Origin: Glomus cerebriforme
Taxonomy: Eukaryota > Glomeromycota > Glomeromycetes > Glomerales > Glomeraceae
Direction of reading: 5' to 3'
Length of the DNA: 31,445 bases
NCBI GenBank assembly: GCA_003550305.1
Contig: QKYT01001035.1
Location: 1-31,445 of the forward strand
Of this stretch, positions 19,399-29,505 are shown piece after piece. The translations under genes were made by a program, and so were the position numbers. Numbering within the stretch: the first letter of the stretch is position 1; the number at the start of each line of letters is the position of its first letter. The notes beneath the pieces were generated by a model, which had not been told where the DNA came from, did no database searches, and saw nothing but the letters and a program-made list of their open reading frames with translations.

Positions 19399-21900
19399 AT
19401 GACTCATCGTGATGCTCATAATCCTATATTATTCGAAATTTCATGGGAAGTTGCAAATAAAGGTACGCAAAAATGATGGTAGTTACTTACTTAAAATAAT
19501 GACAATAAACTCATTTTTTATTCTTTATTTTTAAATAGTTGGCGGAATTTATAGTGTAATAAGATCCAAGGCCCCAGTAACTGTTCATGAATTAGGTGAC
19601 CGATATACTCTCATTGGTCCCTTATTTCAAAAAACTGCAATCGCTGAAGTCGAACCTGAAGAAGTGTCAAATCCATGCATGAAAGAGGTCCTTGAAGAAA
19701 TGTCTCATCATGGAGTTCGATGGAGGTATGGAAGGTGGTTAATCGAAGGTGCTCCTCATGTTCTTCTCTTCGATACTGGTTCGACTTCTACAAAATTGGA
19801 AGAATGGAAAGCTGATTTATGGAAAGTCGCTGGTATTCCTTCTCCTCCAAATGATCAAGAAGCTAATGACGCCATTCTGTTTGGTTACTTGATAAATTGG
19901 TTTTTGGGTGATGTAACTATTACATCTTTTTTTCCATTTTTAAATTTTGTATGCACGTGGACTTCATATGATATCACATGATGACGTTTCAATCTAATTT
20001 TAGTTTGTCGCTCGTGAAAAAAGCAAGGCCGTGATAGTGCATTTTCATGAATGGTTATCCGCTGTCGGAATTCCTCTCATGAGAAAACGTCACGTCGATG
20101 TGACAACTATATTTACTTGTCATGCAACTCTACTCGGTCGTTATTTAAGTTCCGGAACCGTGGATTTTTATGGTAACATAAAAAATTTCGTTGTTGAAGA
20201 AGAAGCTGGAAAACGCGGAATATATCATCGATACTGTATTGAACGTGCCGCTGCTCATTGTGCTGATGTATTCACTACCGTCAGTCAAATTACAGCTTAT
20301 GAAGCTGAACATTTGTTACAAAGAAAACCAGGTTTTTGATAATCTATTTTTTTTTTAAAACAAAAAAAAAAGAATATTTAGTAATACGATAAATTCATTT
20401 TATTTATTTAGATGGCGTTCTTCCTAATGGATTAAATGCTGTGAAGTTTTCCGCTATGCACGAATTTCAGAATTTACACGCTCGAAATAAGGGAAAGATT
20501 AATGATTTTGTTAGGGGACATTTTTACGGTCATTATGATTTCGATTTGGATAATACATTATATTTCTTTACAGCCGGTCATTATGAATTCAAAAATAAGG
20601 GCGTCGATACTTTTATTGAGTCATTAGCAAGTAGGTACTTTTAAACAATTGATTAACAATTTATTCATTTATTCATGAATCATTAAAAATTTTTTTTTTT
20701 ACCCATTTTTCCATTTTATAAGGTTTAAATTCTCGTCTAATAGCTAGTAATTCTCCAATGACTGTCGTAGCTTTCATAATTATGCCTGCTGCTACACAAT
20801 CTTTTGCAGTGGAATCTTTGAAAGGCCAAGCCGTCACCAAGCAATTAAAAGAGACTATAAACGATATTACGGAAAAGATTGGACAAAGGATATTCGAAAA
20901 GGCTGCTCGTTACACGGGGTAAACCTTTAGATTTATGTTATGGATATTAAGTTTTCATTGTTGCACCAATCTAAATACGCGTTATTTTATCACACAGTGG
21001 TGATATCATAGATGCAATAGTGGAACCGACCGAATTACTCACTAATAAAGATAAAGTATTCTTGAAACGGCGTGTTATCGCTCTAAAACGTGGAGGTTGG
21101 CCACCAATAGTCACACACAATATGGTTGATGACTCATCAGATCCAATTTTGAACTCTATTCGTCACGTACGATTATTAAATAGTCCAGATGATCGAGTAA
21201 AGATTATATTCCACCCAGAATATATGAGTTCCAGTAATCCTTTAATTGGTTTGGATTATGAAGATTTTGTTCGTGGGTGTCATCTTGGCGTGTTTCCAAG
21301 TTATTATGAACCTTGGGGCTCTTCACCTGCAGAATGCACAGTTATGGGTGTTCCTTCTATTACAACCAACCTTTCAGGATTCGGTTGTTTTATGGAAGAT
21401 ATACTTGAAACACCTGCTGGTAATTTTTTTTTTTTTAAATCAGTGTTAATTTTAAGGATTAAAGTAAAGAATTAACCTAGATTTTTTTTTTATTTAAAGA
21501 TTACGGTATCTACATTGTGGATCGACGTACGAAATCAGCTAAAGAATCAATAAATCAATTAGCTGATTATATGCTACAATTCTGTCAAAAATCTCGACGT
21601 CAAAGAATTAATCAACGTAATAGAACTGAGAGGTTATCAGATTTATTAGATTGGAAAATTATGGGTATGGAATATGTTAGGGCAAGAAAATTAGCTTTAT
21701 ATAGAACTTATCCTGATTCGTTTGCTGGGTCTGAAGCTGGAGATTTTGGAGGTATTAAAGTTAAAATTCCTAAACCTTTATCGGCACCTGGATCTCCTCG
21801 TATGAAGGGTAAAAGTGGTGTTTCTGACGATGAAGAAATTACTGAAGGAATGCAAAATCTAGGTTTTAAAATTTCTGGTTATGACGACGACGAAGAATGA
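19399..21900 (+). CDS. GSY1: Glycogen [starch] synthase (GT3 family), seven exons
   Basis: Cytosolic glycogen synthase, transferring glucose from UDP-glucose to the non-reducing ends of glycogen. Exons: 19399-19462, 19539-19912, 20004-20331, 20412-20630, 20723-20918, 20998-21419 and 21500-21900. All junctions are GT-AG and in phase, giving 667 aa, normal for fungal and animal enzymes. Visible features are [13 protein letters not shown] (N-terminal UDP-glucose loop), [46 protein letters not shown] and the active-site region [19 protein letters not shown]. The Arg-rich helix [14 protein letters not shown] (about 566-579) marks the glucose-6-phosphate-regulated family. The C-terminus has a Ser-Pro motif (SAPGSPR) and an acidic tail, consistent with control by phosphorylation. 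The start matches the family N-terminus. The symbol is by analogy with yeast GSY1/GSY2. Confidence 0.95.
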
Positions 21901-22608
21901 GTTTAATAAAGAATTTCAATCTTAATATATTCCAATTATTAGAATTTCGGATAATATGATGTTGGATACATTATAGAAAAATTGTTTTTTTTTAAAAAAA
22001 AAAAGTGTGTATTTATCATTTATTAATATATAATAATTTATAATTATCAAAGTTCCAACAAATTTGTCAAAATAAATAGATAGCTTTTTTTTTTTTTTTT
22101 TTTTTTTAGAGGAAAAATTATACACACATTATGTATGCAATGCTGGGGTTTTAATTGCATGATTCGATTAAGATATTAATTTGTCGTGTTAAGATTTGAT
22201 TCTCGAGTATCCAGAACATGTCCTATAGAATATTCATTGAAGTCTTCATTTATTATTATTAAACAAATTCTTTTGACTTGTATCGAATTGACTAAACGGA
22301 TCTATGAATGATTATTAAGCATCTTTTATTTACATTGATCAGTTTATTTTTAGAAAGAGAAAAGGTATCGAGATATTAATTATTATGGCGATCTTTTCAA
22401 ATTTCTACCACCATTCCACTTTCCATGCGTATTTGAATTAATGGTGACAATCACCTTTAGAAATACCCAAATTATTAACAAAGATAAATTACACAATGAT
22501 GACAAAACTTGAAAATTTTAAGCTACATAATAAAAATACTTTATATAAATTATAAAGTATGTAACGAAATTAAATTTTCTAGATAGATCAATTAAAATAA
22601 AAAAAGGT
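21901..22608. other. Intergenic region between convergent genes
   Basis: 3' flanks of glycogen synthase (+) and the F-box gene (-). AATAAA-like words follow the glycogen synthase stop (GTTTAATAAAG at 21901). A 23-base T run lies near 22085-22107. No gene is supported. Confidence 0.6.
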
Positions 22609-24051
22609 TTAACAATTGGTTTCTTTAATCACTCCCTTATCAAAATATTTTTTTACAACTTTTCTATGTTTATCCGTAAAAAAACCCAATCCATTATAAT
22701 GTTTGTTGAAAATGAGAGGTCTTCTTTCTCTCCAATTTTCAAAAAAATTTTCTAACCCTTCAACTGTAAAAATCCAATTTTCAAAAAAAGAAAATTCACA
22801 TAAAGATTTTGGGGAATAATCCATTAAAATTTCTAATAATTTGTCACAATTACGTTTTTTTTCATTATTTGTTGAAAGATCTATCATTTTCAATTGTGTA
22901 CAATTTAAGAAAATTTCTTTTATACCCTCTAAATTTTCAAGTTCAGCATCAATCGTTAACCTTTCAATCTTTGGACAACATTTAGCGATCGCTTTAATTA
23001 ATTGATTGTTATAAACAGGATCAGGATCTTGAATTATATAAGAACGATATATATTAATCTCCAAAATGTTTCCATGAGATTTTTCAATTAACATGTAATC
23101 TTTACAAGATGGTAAAAATGCGATTTCAAGATATTGAAGATTTGGAAATGATGTGATTGATAAATATTTATCCCATTCTTGCATTTCTAAACTATTATCT
23201 ATTTCATGTCCACAATCATTATAAAGTTCCAAATGTTGTAAATTTATCAATGATGGAAGAAATTTAGGTGATAATAAAGTAATAATCGGTCTTATACCAA
23301 ATTTTTTTATTGTATGTGCTTTCCTCTCAATCACTTTACTCAATTGTATACATTGATTTTCTACTCCTTTAAAATGTAAATATAATGATTTTAAATTTTT
23401 TTGTATATCAATAAAATTAATTAATCCTGGAATATCTTGATTACAATTATTTATATCCAAATGTTCAATATTTTGACAAATTTGTGCCATTCCAAATAAT
23501 GCTGTTGATGTCACAAATTGAAGATCAATATTTAACGTACATAGTTGAGAGAAGCATGTTGATGCCCCTTGATATTGAGATAAAGGTTGAGTTGTCTTCC
23601 AATTAAAGAATTTTATATTCTTACAATTATTGATAAATAATTTATAAACTTCTTGTTCCAATAAATATTTTTTATATTCTTCTTGAAATTTATTAAATCC
23701 AATTTCTTGATAATTAATTAAATCTAATGACATATTATTGATAAAATTTGGTGAAATTCGGGAGAAAAAACTAATATAATTAAACAATGGTTCACCTGAA
23801 AGTTTTGGTAAAGGTAACTCTACTATATGATCAAATAAAAGTTTCTTTGAAAATGTTGGTAATAAATAAATAATTATATTATAAAGTTTTCGACGTGAAA
23901 ATTTATCGAGAGTAGAAGTATTTTTCCATAATATCGGCATAGCTGTACGACACCAGAGTTTATTCACCAAAATGCATGAATGTAGAGAGTGTGAATCATA
24001 TTGTAATTCATTGAAAATAATTTTAAGACAATCTTCGATAAGATTTGACAT
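22609..24051 (-). CDS. F-box / leucine-rich-repeat-like protein, 480 aa
   Basis: An intact single-exon gene. Residues about 1-45 form an F-box-like helix set (LIEDCLKIIFNELQ...LHSCILVNKLWCRTAMPILWKN), the surface that binds SKP1 in SCF ubiquitin ligases. The rest holds irregular leucine-rich repeats (for example NIEHLDINNCNQ, NLKSLYLHFKG, NLQHLELYND, PKIERLTIDAEL, QLKMIDLSTN), which would choose the target protein. This layout matches the very large F-box family of Rhizophagus. The substrate is unknown. The frame is clean, unlike the neighbouring repeats, so it may be functional. A G-rich tract lies directly upstream of its start. Confidence 0.85.
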   Translation of the reverse strand: MSNLIEDCLKIIFNELQYDSHSLHSCILVNKLWCRTAMPILWKNTSTLDKFSRRKLYNIIIYLLPTFSKKLLFDHIVELPLPKLSGEPLFNYISFFSRISPNFINNMSLDLINYQEIGFNKFQEEYKKYLLEQEVYKLFINNCKNIKFFNWKTTQPLSQYQGASTCFSQLCTLNIDLQFVTSTALFGMAQICQNIEHLDINNCNQDIPGLINFIDIQKNLKSLYLHFKGVENQCIQLSKVIERKAHTIKKFGIRPIITLLSPKFLPSLINLQHLELYNDCGHEIDNSLEMQEWDKYLSITSFPNLQYLEIAFLPSCKDYMLIEKSHGNILEINIYRSYIIQDPDPVYNNQLIKAIAKCCPKIERLTIDAELENLEGIKEIFLNCTQLKMIDLSTNNEKKRNCDKLLEILMDYSPKSLCEFSFFENWIFTVEGLENFFENWRERRPLIFNKHYNGLGFFTDKHRKVVKKYFDKGVIKETNC

Positions 24052-24091
24052 TATTTCATATGATTTATAGAAAAAAAAAGAGAGAAAAATA

Positions 24092-24114
24092 GGGGGAGGT
24101 GGGGGACTGGTGGG
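24092..24114 (+). promoter_or_regulatory. G-rich tract upstream of the F-box gene
   Basis: Within strongly AT-rich DNA, the + strand has G-runs of 5, 2, 5, 2 and 3, separated by one to three bases, about 40 bases upstream of the F-box start codon (probably in its 5' UTR or promoter). It could fold as a two-layer, or bulged three-layer, G-quadruplex on the non-coding strand. The function is inferred only. Confidence 0.35.
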
Positions 24115-25115
24115 AATTTTATAAATTTGATCTGCTTACTAATTGTCATACAATTTTAACCACTGATCCTTATCTGTAAATGCCACGTGAATATAGTAGA
24201 TTTTACCAGATGCTTCTCACTATCGTAATTTATTTATTATTAGTACTAATAGCGAGACTGGTGATTTCAATTAATAATAGCTGGAGAAAAAGTATCAACC
24301 TTCTTAATAGAAATATTGATTTAAGTAACAAATTTATTTGTAACCTCTTCCATTTTTATAAGGGTTTAAATTCTCGTAAATTGCCGATGACTAAAAGTTT
24401 TTCACCCACTTCACCCACATATGTGTAAGTTTATTACTGAGCATCGATCAAATTTCATAATGTTCAAAAAAAAATTGATAATGCATGCACGTGATTTGTA
24501 AATTTGGTTTAAGCTGGACATGTAATTCTTTAAGATTATGAAAATAATTAAAAAATAAAATGATAAAGAATATATTTTTTAATATTTTTTTTTATAAAAA
24601 AAAAAGAGCTGTAAATACAAAAGGTATATTGAATTGACATTAATTAGTATAATAAGAAGTTTTTTTAAAACTAAAGGCAAAGAAAAAAATTTAAGTATTT
24701 TTTTTTTTACATTTTACGCAAAACTGCATAAATAACCACTTAAACCTTTTCTTCTCGCGAATTTGATTATCTTATCAACATCAAAAATATTATTTCTCTC
24801 TTTCTCAACTTGGACTAATGTTACACAAAATCGATTTATTATAAAAATGATTGCATACAACTGATAATACTATCGTAATAATATTAACAAAATTGTGAGA
24901 AAGCCGCCCCCAGCCTTTCATACAAGTGTGGGTTTATATTTATCACATAATGATAAATTATCCGTTTCAGAATTTGTTACACAAGTTACATGTACAATCC
25001 ATATTTTTCATACAATATGAATATATTCTTTTTGATTATTCGATTTGTAAGATCATAGACGAAATAAAAGATATAAATAATCAGCTCGCAACCTTCTTTC
25101 GTCTCAATAACTCAT
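24115..25115. other. Mostly gene-free region
   Basis: A + strand frame at 24180-24428 (82 codons) begins MPREYSRFYQ and has one membrane-like helix (LLTIVIYLLLVLIARLVI). It may be a small exon but has no family match I know, so I list it only as possible. Positions 24347-24377 resemble the intron 4/exon 5 border of glycogen synthase (20711-20738), probably by chance. The remainder is homopolymer-rich spacer. Confidence 0.4.
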
Positions 25116-25315
25116 TTCTTCAATTCTCAAATTGATAATTTCTTAAATTTCTCATTCTAAGTACAAATACAACAACATAAATGAATCCAATCATTAAACC
25201 ACCTACTACTGCTGGGGTTACTGAAGAAGCCAAAGAATTATCCCAAAAAAAAGGCGGTTATGCTATCAACTAAAAGTCGTTTTTATTAGGCAGTTCAATA
25301 ATTGGCCAGGTGCCG
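25115..25315 (-). pseudogene. Decayed membrane-anchor exon, copy A
   Basis: Read on the minus strand, one frame gives FGTWPIIELPNKNDF, two in-frame stops (TAG and TAA, about 25262-25276), then WDNSLASSVTPAVVGGLMIG followed by a hydrophobic helix and a basic tail (LRMRNLRN) before a stop near 25132. This looks like the C-terminal end of a single-pass membrane protein: lumenal end, transmembrane helix, positively charged cytoplasmic tail. A related copy lies at about 30425-30590. No upstream exons are visible, so it is a relic or a detached terminal exon. Confidence 0.5.
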
Positions 25316-26321
25316 AATCAAAAAAAAAAAAAATGTTTTTGCTTTTGGAAGATTAGAAAAACTATTAACAGCACATTATTTTCTGAATTTGTATTTTTTT
25401 TTATAACAATATTATCGACAATACAAGGTATAATTTTAATAAAATATAATAAAGTAAATAAATAATATATAATAATTTCGCTTTTATTTAAAACATTTTT
25501 TTTTCAATTTTAGCAATAAACGATTTTTCCTACAAATTTTTATAAAACAAATTAGTCTTTAATTTAATATTGTTTTCTAGTAAACGTCATGCGTCATGTT
25601 TATGGCGAAAATCATACTTTGTACAAACATAAGCTTGAAAAATGAATAATTTTTGATGCGGAATTAATCTGTATCTAAATGCCTTTTTAGTACACAATTA
25701 ATCAACTTTTGAATGTGTGAAATTATGCAGATCCTCCATATGTTTCATATTTATTTTCATTATTACATAGTCTAAACTCTAAACCATAATGACAAAGAAA
25801 TAAAAGATAATTATAAATAAATTCCCGCACGCACTTTTTAGATTACAATTCTTGAATTTTCTATACTATAATAATCATACAGAAAGTTTTATACGAATTG
25901 AAAGTTTATTACTGAGAATAAATATAGTATCATAATCAGAGATAGGCACCATGCGCATGATACCATACCATGCAAAAGCTTTCGTGCACGTTTTATAAAA
26001 TCTGAAAAATTTTAATTATTATTCCGATATGTAAAATTTATAGTCATTCCAGAAAATTTCATCCACATGACTTTCTAATGTGATTCATGATGTGGCGCGG
26101 AATGGCGCTTAAACTTTGATTGGCTCAATTTAAGATCATTTAACATTTATCTGTTTCAACTTGAGTTTCGACATCTTAAAAAAGAATGCTACACATATCT
26201 TTCATTATACAGTACATACTATATGGTGATGGGTTGTCTTATTTAAAAAAAAATTATTGATTAAAATTTTAATAACAGATAATATTAAATATTAATAAAA
26301 AATGAATTAATAGACTTACTT
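25316..26321. other. Gene-free region
   Basis: About 1 kb of AT-rich spacer with A/T homopolymers. A GATTGGCT (CCAAT-type) word lies near 26119, beside a GC-richer patch (26090-26110). No coding frame, RNA gene or repeat can be supported. Confidence 0.5.
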
Positions 26322-26402
26322 TTTTGATNATGTTCTTTAGAACGATTTATAGCTCGTAAATTATTTTTCACTCTTGCAGCTTTAGATTTTTTTTACCCAT
26401 CT
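26322..26402 (-). pseudogene. Basic mini-exon with broken frame
   Basis: On the minus strand an acceptor-like TTTTTTATAG precedes ATGGGT and an 8-A run. From the A-run, one frame reads KSKAARVKNNLRAINRSKEH and ends at a good GTAAGT donor near 26321. The ATG is out of frame with this peptide by one base in the A-run. An unresolved base (26329) nearby makes a consensus error possible. The strongly basic peptide looks like the N-terminus of a small nucleolar or ribosomal-type protein, but I cannot name it. Confidence 0.35.
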
Positions 26403-26461
26403 ATAAAAAAAAATGTAGGCATAAGTAAAAATAAAATAAAATTAATAATAAAAGAAAAAGA

Positions 26462-26805
26462 CAGCACTCGAGAGAAACCACCAAGTTAACTGTCAAAAAA
26501 AGAAAAAGCAGCACTCGAGAGAAACCACCAAGTTAACTGCCAAAAAAGAACCCGAGAGAAACCACCAAGTTAAAAGAAAATACAGCACTCGAGAGAAACC
26601 ACCAAGTTAACTGCCAAAAAAGAAAATGCAGCACTCGAGAGAAACCACCAAGTTAACTGCCAAAAAAGAAAAAGCAGCACTCGAGAGAAACCACCAAGTT
26701 AACTGCCAAAAAAGAAAATGCAGCACTCGAGAGAAACCACCAAGTTAACTGCCAAAAAAGAAAANGCAGCACTCGAGAGAAACCACCAAGTTAACTGCCA
26801 GAAAA
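26462..26805. repeat. 46-bp minisatellite, eight copies
   Basis: Eight units start at about 26464, 26511, 26553 (shortened), 26585, 26631, 26677, 26723 and 26769. Later units are spaced exactly 46 bases and are nearly identical. The core is CTCGAGAGAAACCACCAAGT, followed by TAACTGCC and an A-rich linker that differs at single bases (AAAAAGCA or AAAATGCA). The third unit lacks its middle. A 46-base unit is not a multiple of three, so it is not a coding repeat. An N at 26765 sits inside it. Confidence 0.95.
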
Positions 26806-27255
26806 ATAATAAAAAAAAAAATTGTGTATAAAGCCCACCTTTAATTTTTTTTAAAAAAAATTTATAAGGAGAAAAAATAAAATACTAAAATGAATAATTG
26901 GGAAACGGTTATTTATATAATTTGATGAGATTGATGAGTCATAGAAAATCATTTATTACATTTATTCGTAACTAATTATACTTTTATCAATCATATATCA
27001 TAGTAAGTCTGATAAATCAAAATACAAACTAAAATACGCGCAGAATGTGCATTAAAAATCTCATCATTTACAAATATTTTGTCTTGTATATGAGTAATAT
27101 GACTAATATGATGGTTAACTGCTATGACATCATACATGCAATTATTATTAATGATAGTTTATTAAAAATCTTGATATAATTACTAAAAAGATATTATTAT
27201 ATCAACAATATCAACACGCGAAAATCTATTATAAATTTATAAATTGTCAATACAA
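26806..27255. other. Gene-free AT-rich stretch
   Basis: I see no feature here beyond A-rich runs. The left end of the LINE relic begins at about 27256, and its exact boundary is unclear. Confidence 0.5.
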
Positions 27256-28478
27256 AACTTTTACCCGACCAAAAAGCTACATTAACCTGGCTCAATTTAG
27301 GACCGATCGAAAAACCAGCTCGAAAATGGGCCATGAATTTATTTGCTTGCATATACTTTAATAATTTTATTAATAATTCGAATAATCATCCTTTATTATC
27401 CTTGACACATAATATTCCAATTGACTTCACTCTAACTGAACATTGGCTCAAATACAATCCATTTTCTTCGATTACATCGAATGAACTCAGTAATTATATC
27501 TCTTACAAAATCAAATCTCTCAATAACTCCTTACCCACATGCTATATCCTTCAAAGAAATTACCCGCACATTTACCCGCGTGCCCCTATAGCTTGCCCTT
27601 CTTGTCAATTAGAAGTTGACTCAAATATACGTATTTTACTTTGTCCTAAATACATTGACAATATCTCAAAGCTTCTTAAATCACATCGCTCATCATTTAC
27701 TCAATTTGTATTTGATAAACAATCAACAAAATTATCTTTTACAGATAGAAACATTAATTACCAATATTCCTCTATTCAATGATGATTTCATCGACGTCCC
27801 ACATAATAATTTGTTTTTAATTCTAATTTCCCATCAATTAATACCAAAAGCTTTGAATGATGCTTTACTTACCGTATTTCCATCAAAAAAACAAAGATAT
27901 CTACACTTAATCGACTTCTTGCATTTCTTTATCACGGATCTACGAAGAATTACCTGGTTATCCACTGCGGCGCACGCAGCCAATGAGAAAAATCTATCAA
28001 TATACCAACCGCTCCAAAAAGACACAACGCCCTCCTCACACTAACTCCATAAGGACTCGTCGTAACAATTCCGATACAAGACTGGTTACTACAACCACAC
28101 TCCGTCCACGTTTATACGCTGATGACCTCTGGCTGATTTGGGCCTCCTCTAATTTCCTACATTCAGGATCATGGTTTCACCATCGTTCTCTCACTATTCA
28201 TAATTCTCCTAACATAAATTTCATTTCCTTTTTATCATCCTTAAATATAGATTATAGTTTTCACAATATCCTTTACAACAGTTCTACAGACCGTTTTTAT
28301 TTTAATTTAGATTAGCGGAAAGGACTTTACCTATTTCTTCCGATCTAGGCGTAGGCAGCCCTAGTTTACTAGTGGGGGGCTCAGTTACGAATTCTTTCCT
28401 AGTTTGGTAGATAGTTTAATCTCTATTCTCTTCTAGTTATTTTTGTAGCGCATCCCGGTCTCTAAATAAAAATAAAAT
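27256..28478 (+). mobile_element. 5'-truncated LINE relic (ORF2 C-terminus and 3' UTR)
   Basis: Only the last part of a LINE remains. The reading frame enters at about 27260 without a start and crosses frames near 27740 and again near 27990. It contains a CPSC...LLCP zinc-type motif (CX2CX8-X-X3C) and ends with RLYADDLWLIWASSNFLHSGSWFHHRS before a stop near 28315. The His expected inside the zinc motif is Arg. A 3' UTR with a hairpin and an A-rich tail ending about 28478 (AATAAAAATAAAATAAAAAA) follow. This is a different lineage from the 232-8149 LINE. I could not find a target-site duplication. Confidence 0.75.
28357..28381 (+). other. Stem-loop in the 3' UTR of the LINE relic
   Basis: AGCC-CTAG-TTTA-CTAG-(TGGGG)-GGCT can pair as a two-part stem around a TTTA loop with a G-rich bulge. 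LINE reverse transcriptases commonly recognise 3' UTR stem-loops, so this may be the relic's former recognition site. It stands out as GC-rich within AT-rich DNA. Confidence 0.4.
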
Positions 28479-28748
28479 AAAAAAAATTCCATAATTATAT
28501 GTTTTTAGAACAAATATAATTTTATTGTACAGAGTTACAAAGATAAATCTATTTGCAAGAAAAAAATAAAGAGAAATGGAAAATAAGAATTTACAATAGA
28601 TGGTTCTTCCTGTAGCTACAATATAAATGGCTTTTCCGTAATGAATGATAATGACAATACTTATCACAAACATATCAACAGCATGACGCTTCAAATAATA
28701 ATGTTTCCCAATAATATTTATTTCTAATGATATTTCAAACAATAATGA
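28479..28748. other. AT-rich spacer after the LINE relic
   Basis: A minus-strand frame (28751-28437, 104 codons) runs from here into the LINE tail. It is hydrophobic, has no motif and shares its end with the element, so I do not support it as a gene. Confidence 0.4.
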
Positions 28749-29027
28749 CATATTTCTCCTAATTATCAGTAATCTGCATCTAATAATTCTTCACCTTCGC
28801 AATATCTGCAATATATTGATCAAAATCCACTTTATTCTACTATCTTTCCTTTATTTAATTCATTTGGCATTACTATTAATTCTCCTCAAACAAATATTAC
28901 TATTTTACCATTAACTAATTCAGATATTTAAAATCAGCACCAACATTATTTTAATCCTTCCTCTATAAACAACTTGTAGACTCAATTTCAACAATAGATT
29001 CTTAATGATATTTTTTCTGATATCTAA
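28749..29027 (+). pseudogene. Gln/Asn/Ser-rich decayed coding sequence
   Basis: One frame is readable for about 92 codons, from after a TGA at 28746-28748 to TAA 29025-29027, interrupted by TAA 28770-28772, TAA 28929-28931, TAG 28977-28979 and TAG 28995-28997. It contains SASNNSSPSQYLQYIDQNPL, FPLFNSFGITINSPQTNITI and NQHQHYFNPSSINNL. Several stops adjoin or sit among Gln codons (Q*, QQ*), so all four could be Gln codons changed by C-to-T. Polar tails like this are common in fungal transcription factors, but no DNA-binding domain is present here, so no family can be assigned. Confidence 0.45.
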
Positions 29028-29448
29028 TATTTATTCCATAATATTCTTTATTTCTTTAATTTATATTTATTTTTAAAGTAAATCAGTACTGTGGTCAGTG
29101 TGGTGGTATCATACTATAAGTCTGCTAAAAGCTAACCGTATGACTACTTATCTTATTTCTAGCATTATTAAATAAAATATCATCTTATCATGGAAAATAA
29201 TATTTTTGCAAGAATTTTTAAATTTTTATGAAAAAAAAATTGTAATTTACCTACAAATAGAGTTCCCTAATGGTGACTCATTACTGCACAGTTTTAAATT
29301 TAAACTATTTCTGTTATATTTTGAGAAATTTATTATTTTATACAGAAAAGTTACAGGGCATTAAATTATTTAAATGAATGAATAGATTGTGGCTTAGATT
29401 AGTGTTGCGGGCGAAACTAGTTATTCAAAAAAAAGTAAATCATTTATT
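29028..29448. other. Gene-free spacer
   Basis: AT-rich DNA with no supportable ORF. It leads into the inverted-repeat region. Confidence 0.5.
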
Positions 29449-29502
29449 CCGGATAATTTAATGGACAGTACATGATAATGAAGATCATTAAATTATCCGT
29501 GT
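29449..29502. repeat. Perfect 14-bp inverted repeat (hairpin)
   Basis: CGGATAATTTAATG (29449-29462) is the exact reverse complement of CATTAAATTATCCG (29486-29500 region), separated by a short spacer. As DNA or RNA it would form a stable hairpin. It lies only a few bases from one arm of the longer-range 21-bp inverted repeat. Confidence 0.7.
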
Positions 29503-29505
29503 CAA

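Noticed and set aside
24347..24377. Similarity to the glycogen synthase intron 4/exon 5 border (20711-20738)
   Set aside because: The exact match is only about 14 bases plus short AT-rich flanks, expected by chance in this composition.
26462..26805. CRISPR-like array
   Set aside because: The units are contiguous near-identical 46-bp repeats without unique spacers, in a eukaryotic nuclear context; it is a minisatellite.
28437..28751. 104-codon minus-strand frame
   Set aside because: It overlaps the A-rich tail of the LINE relic, is hydrophobic throughout and has no motif.
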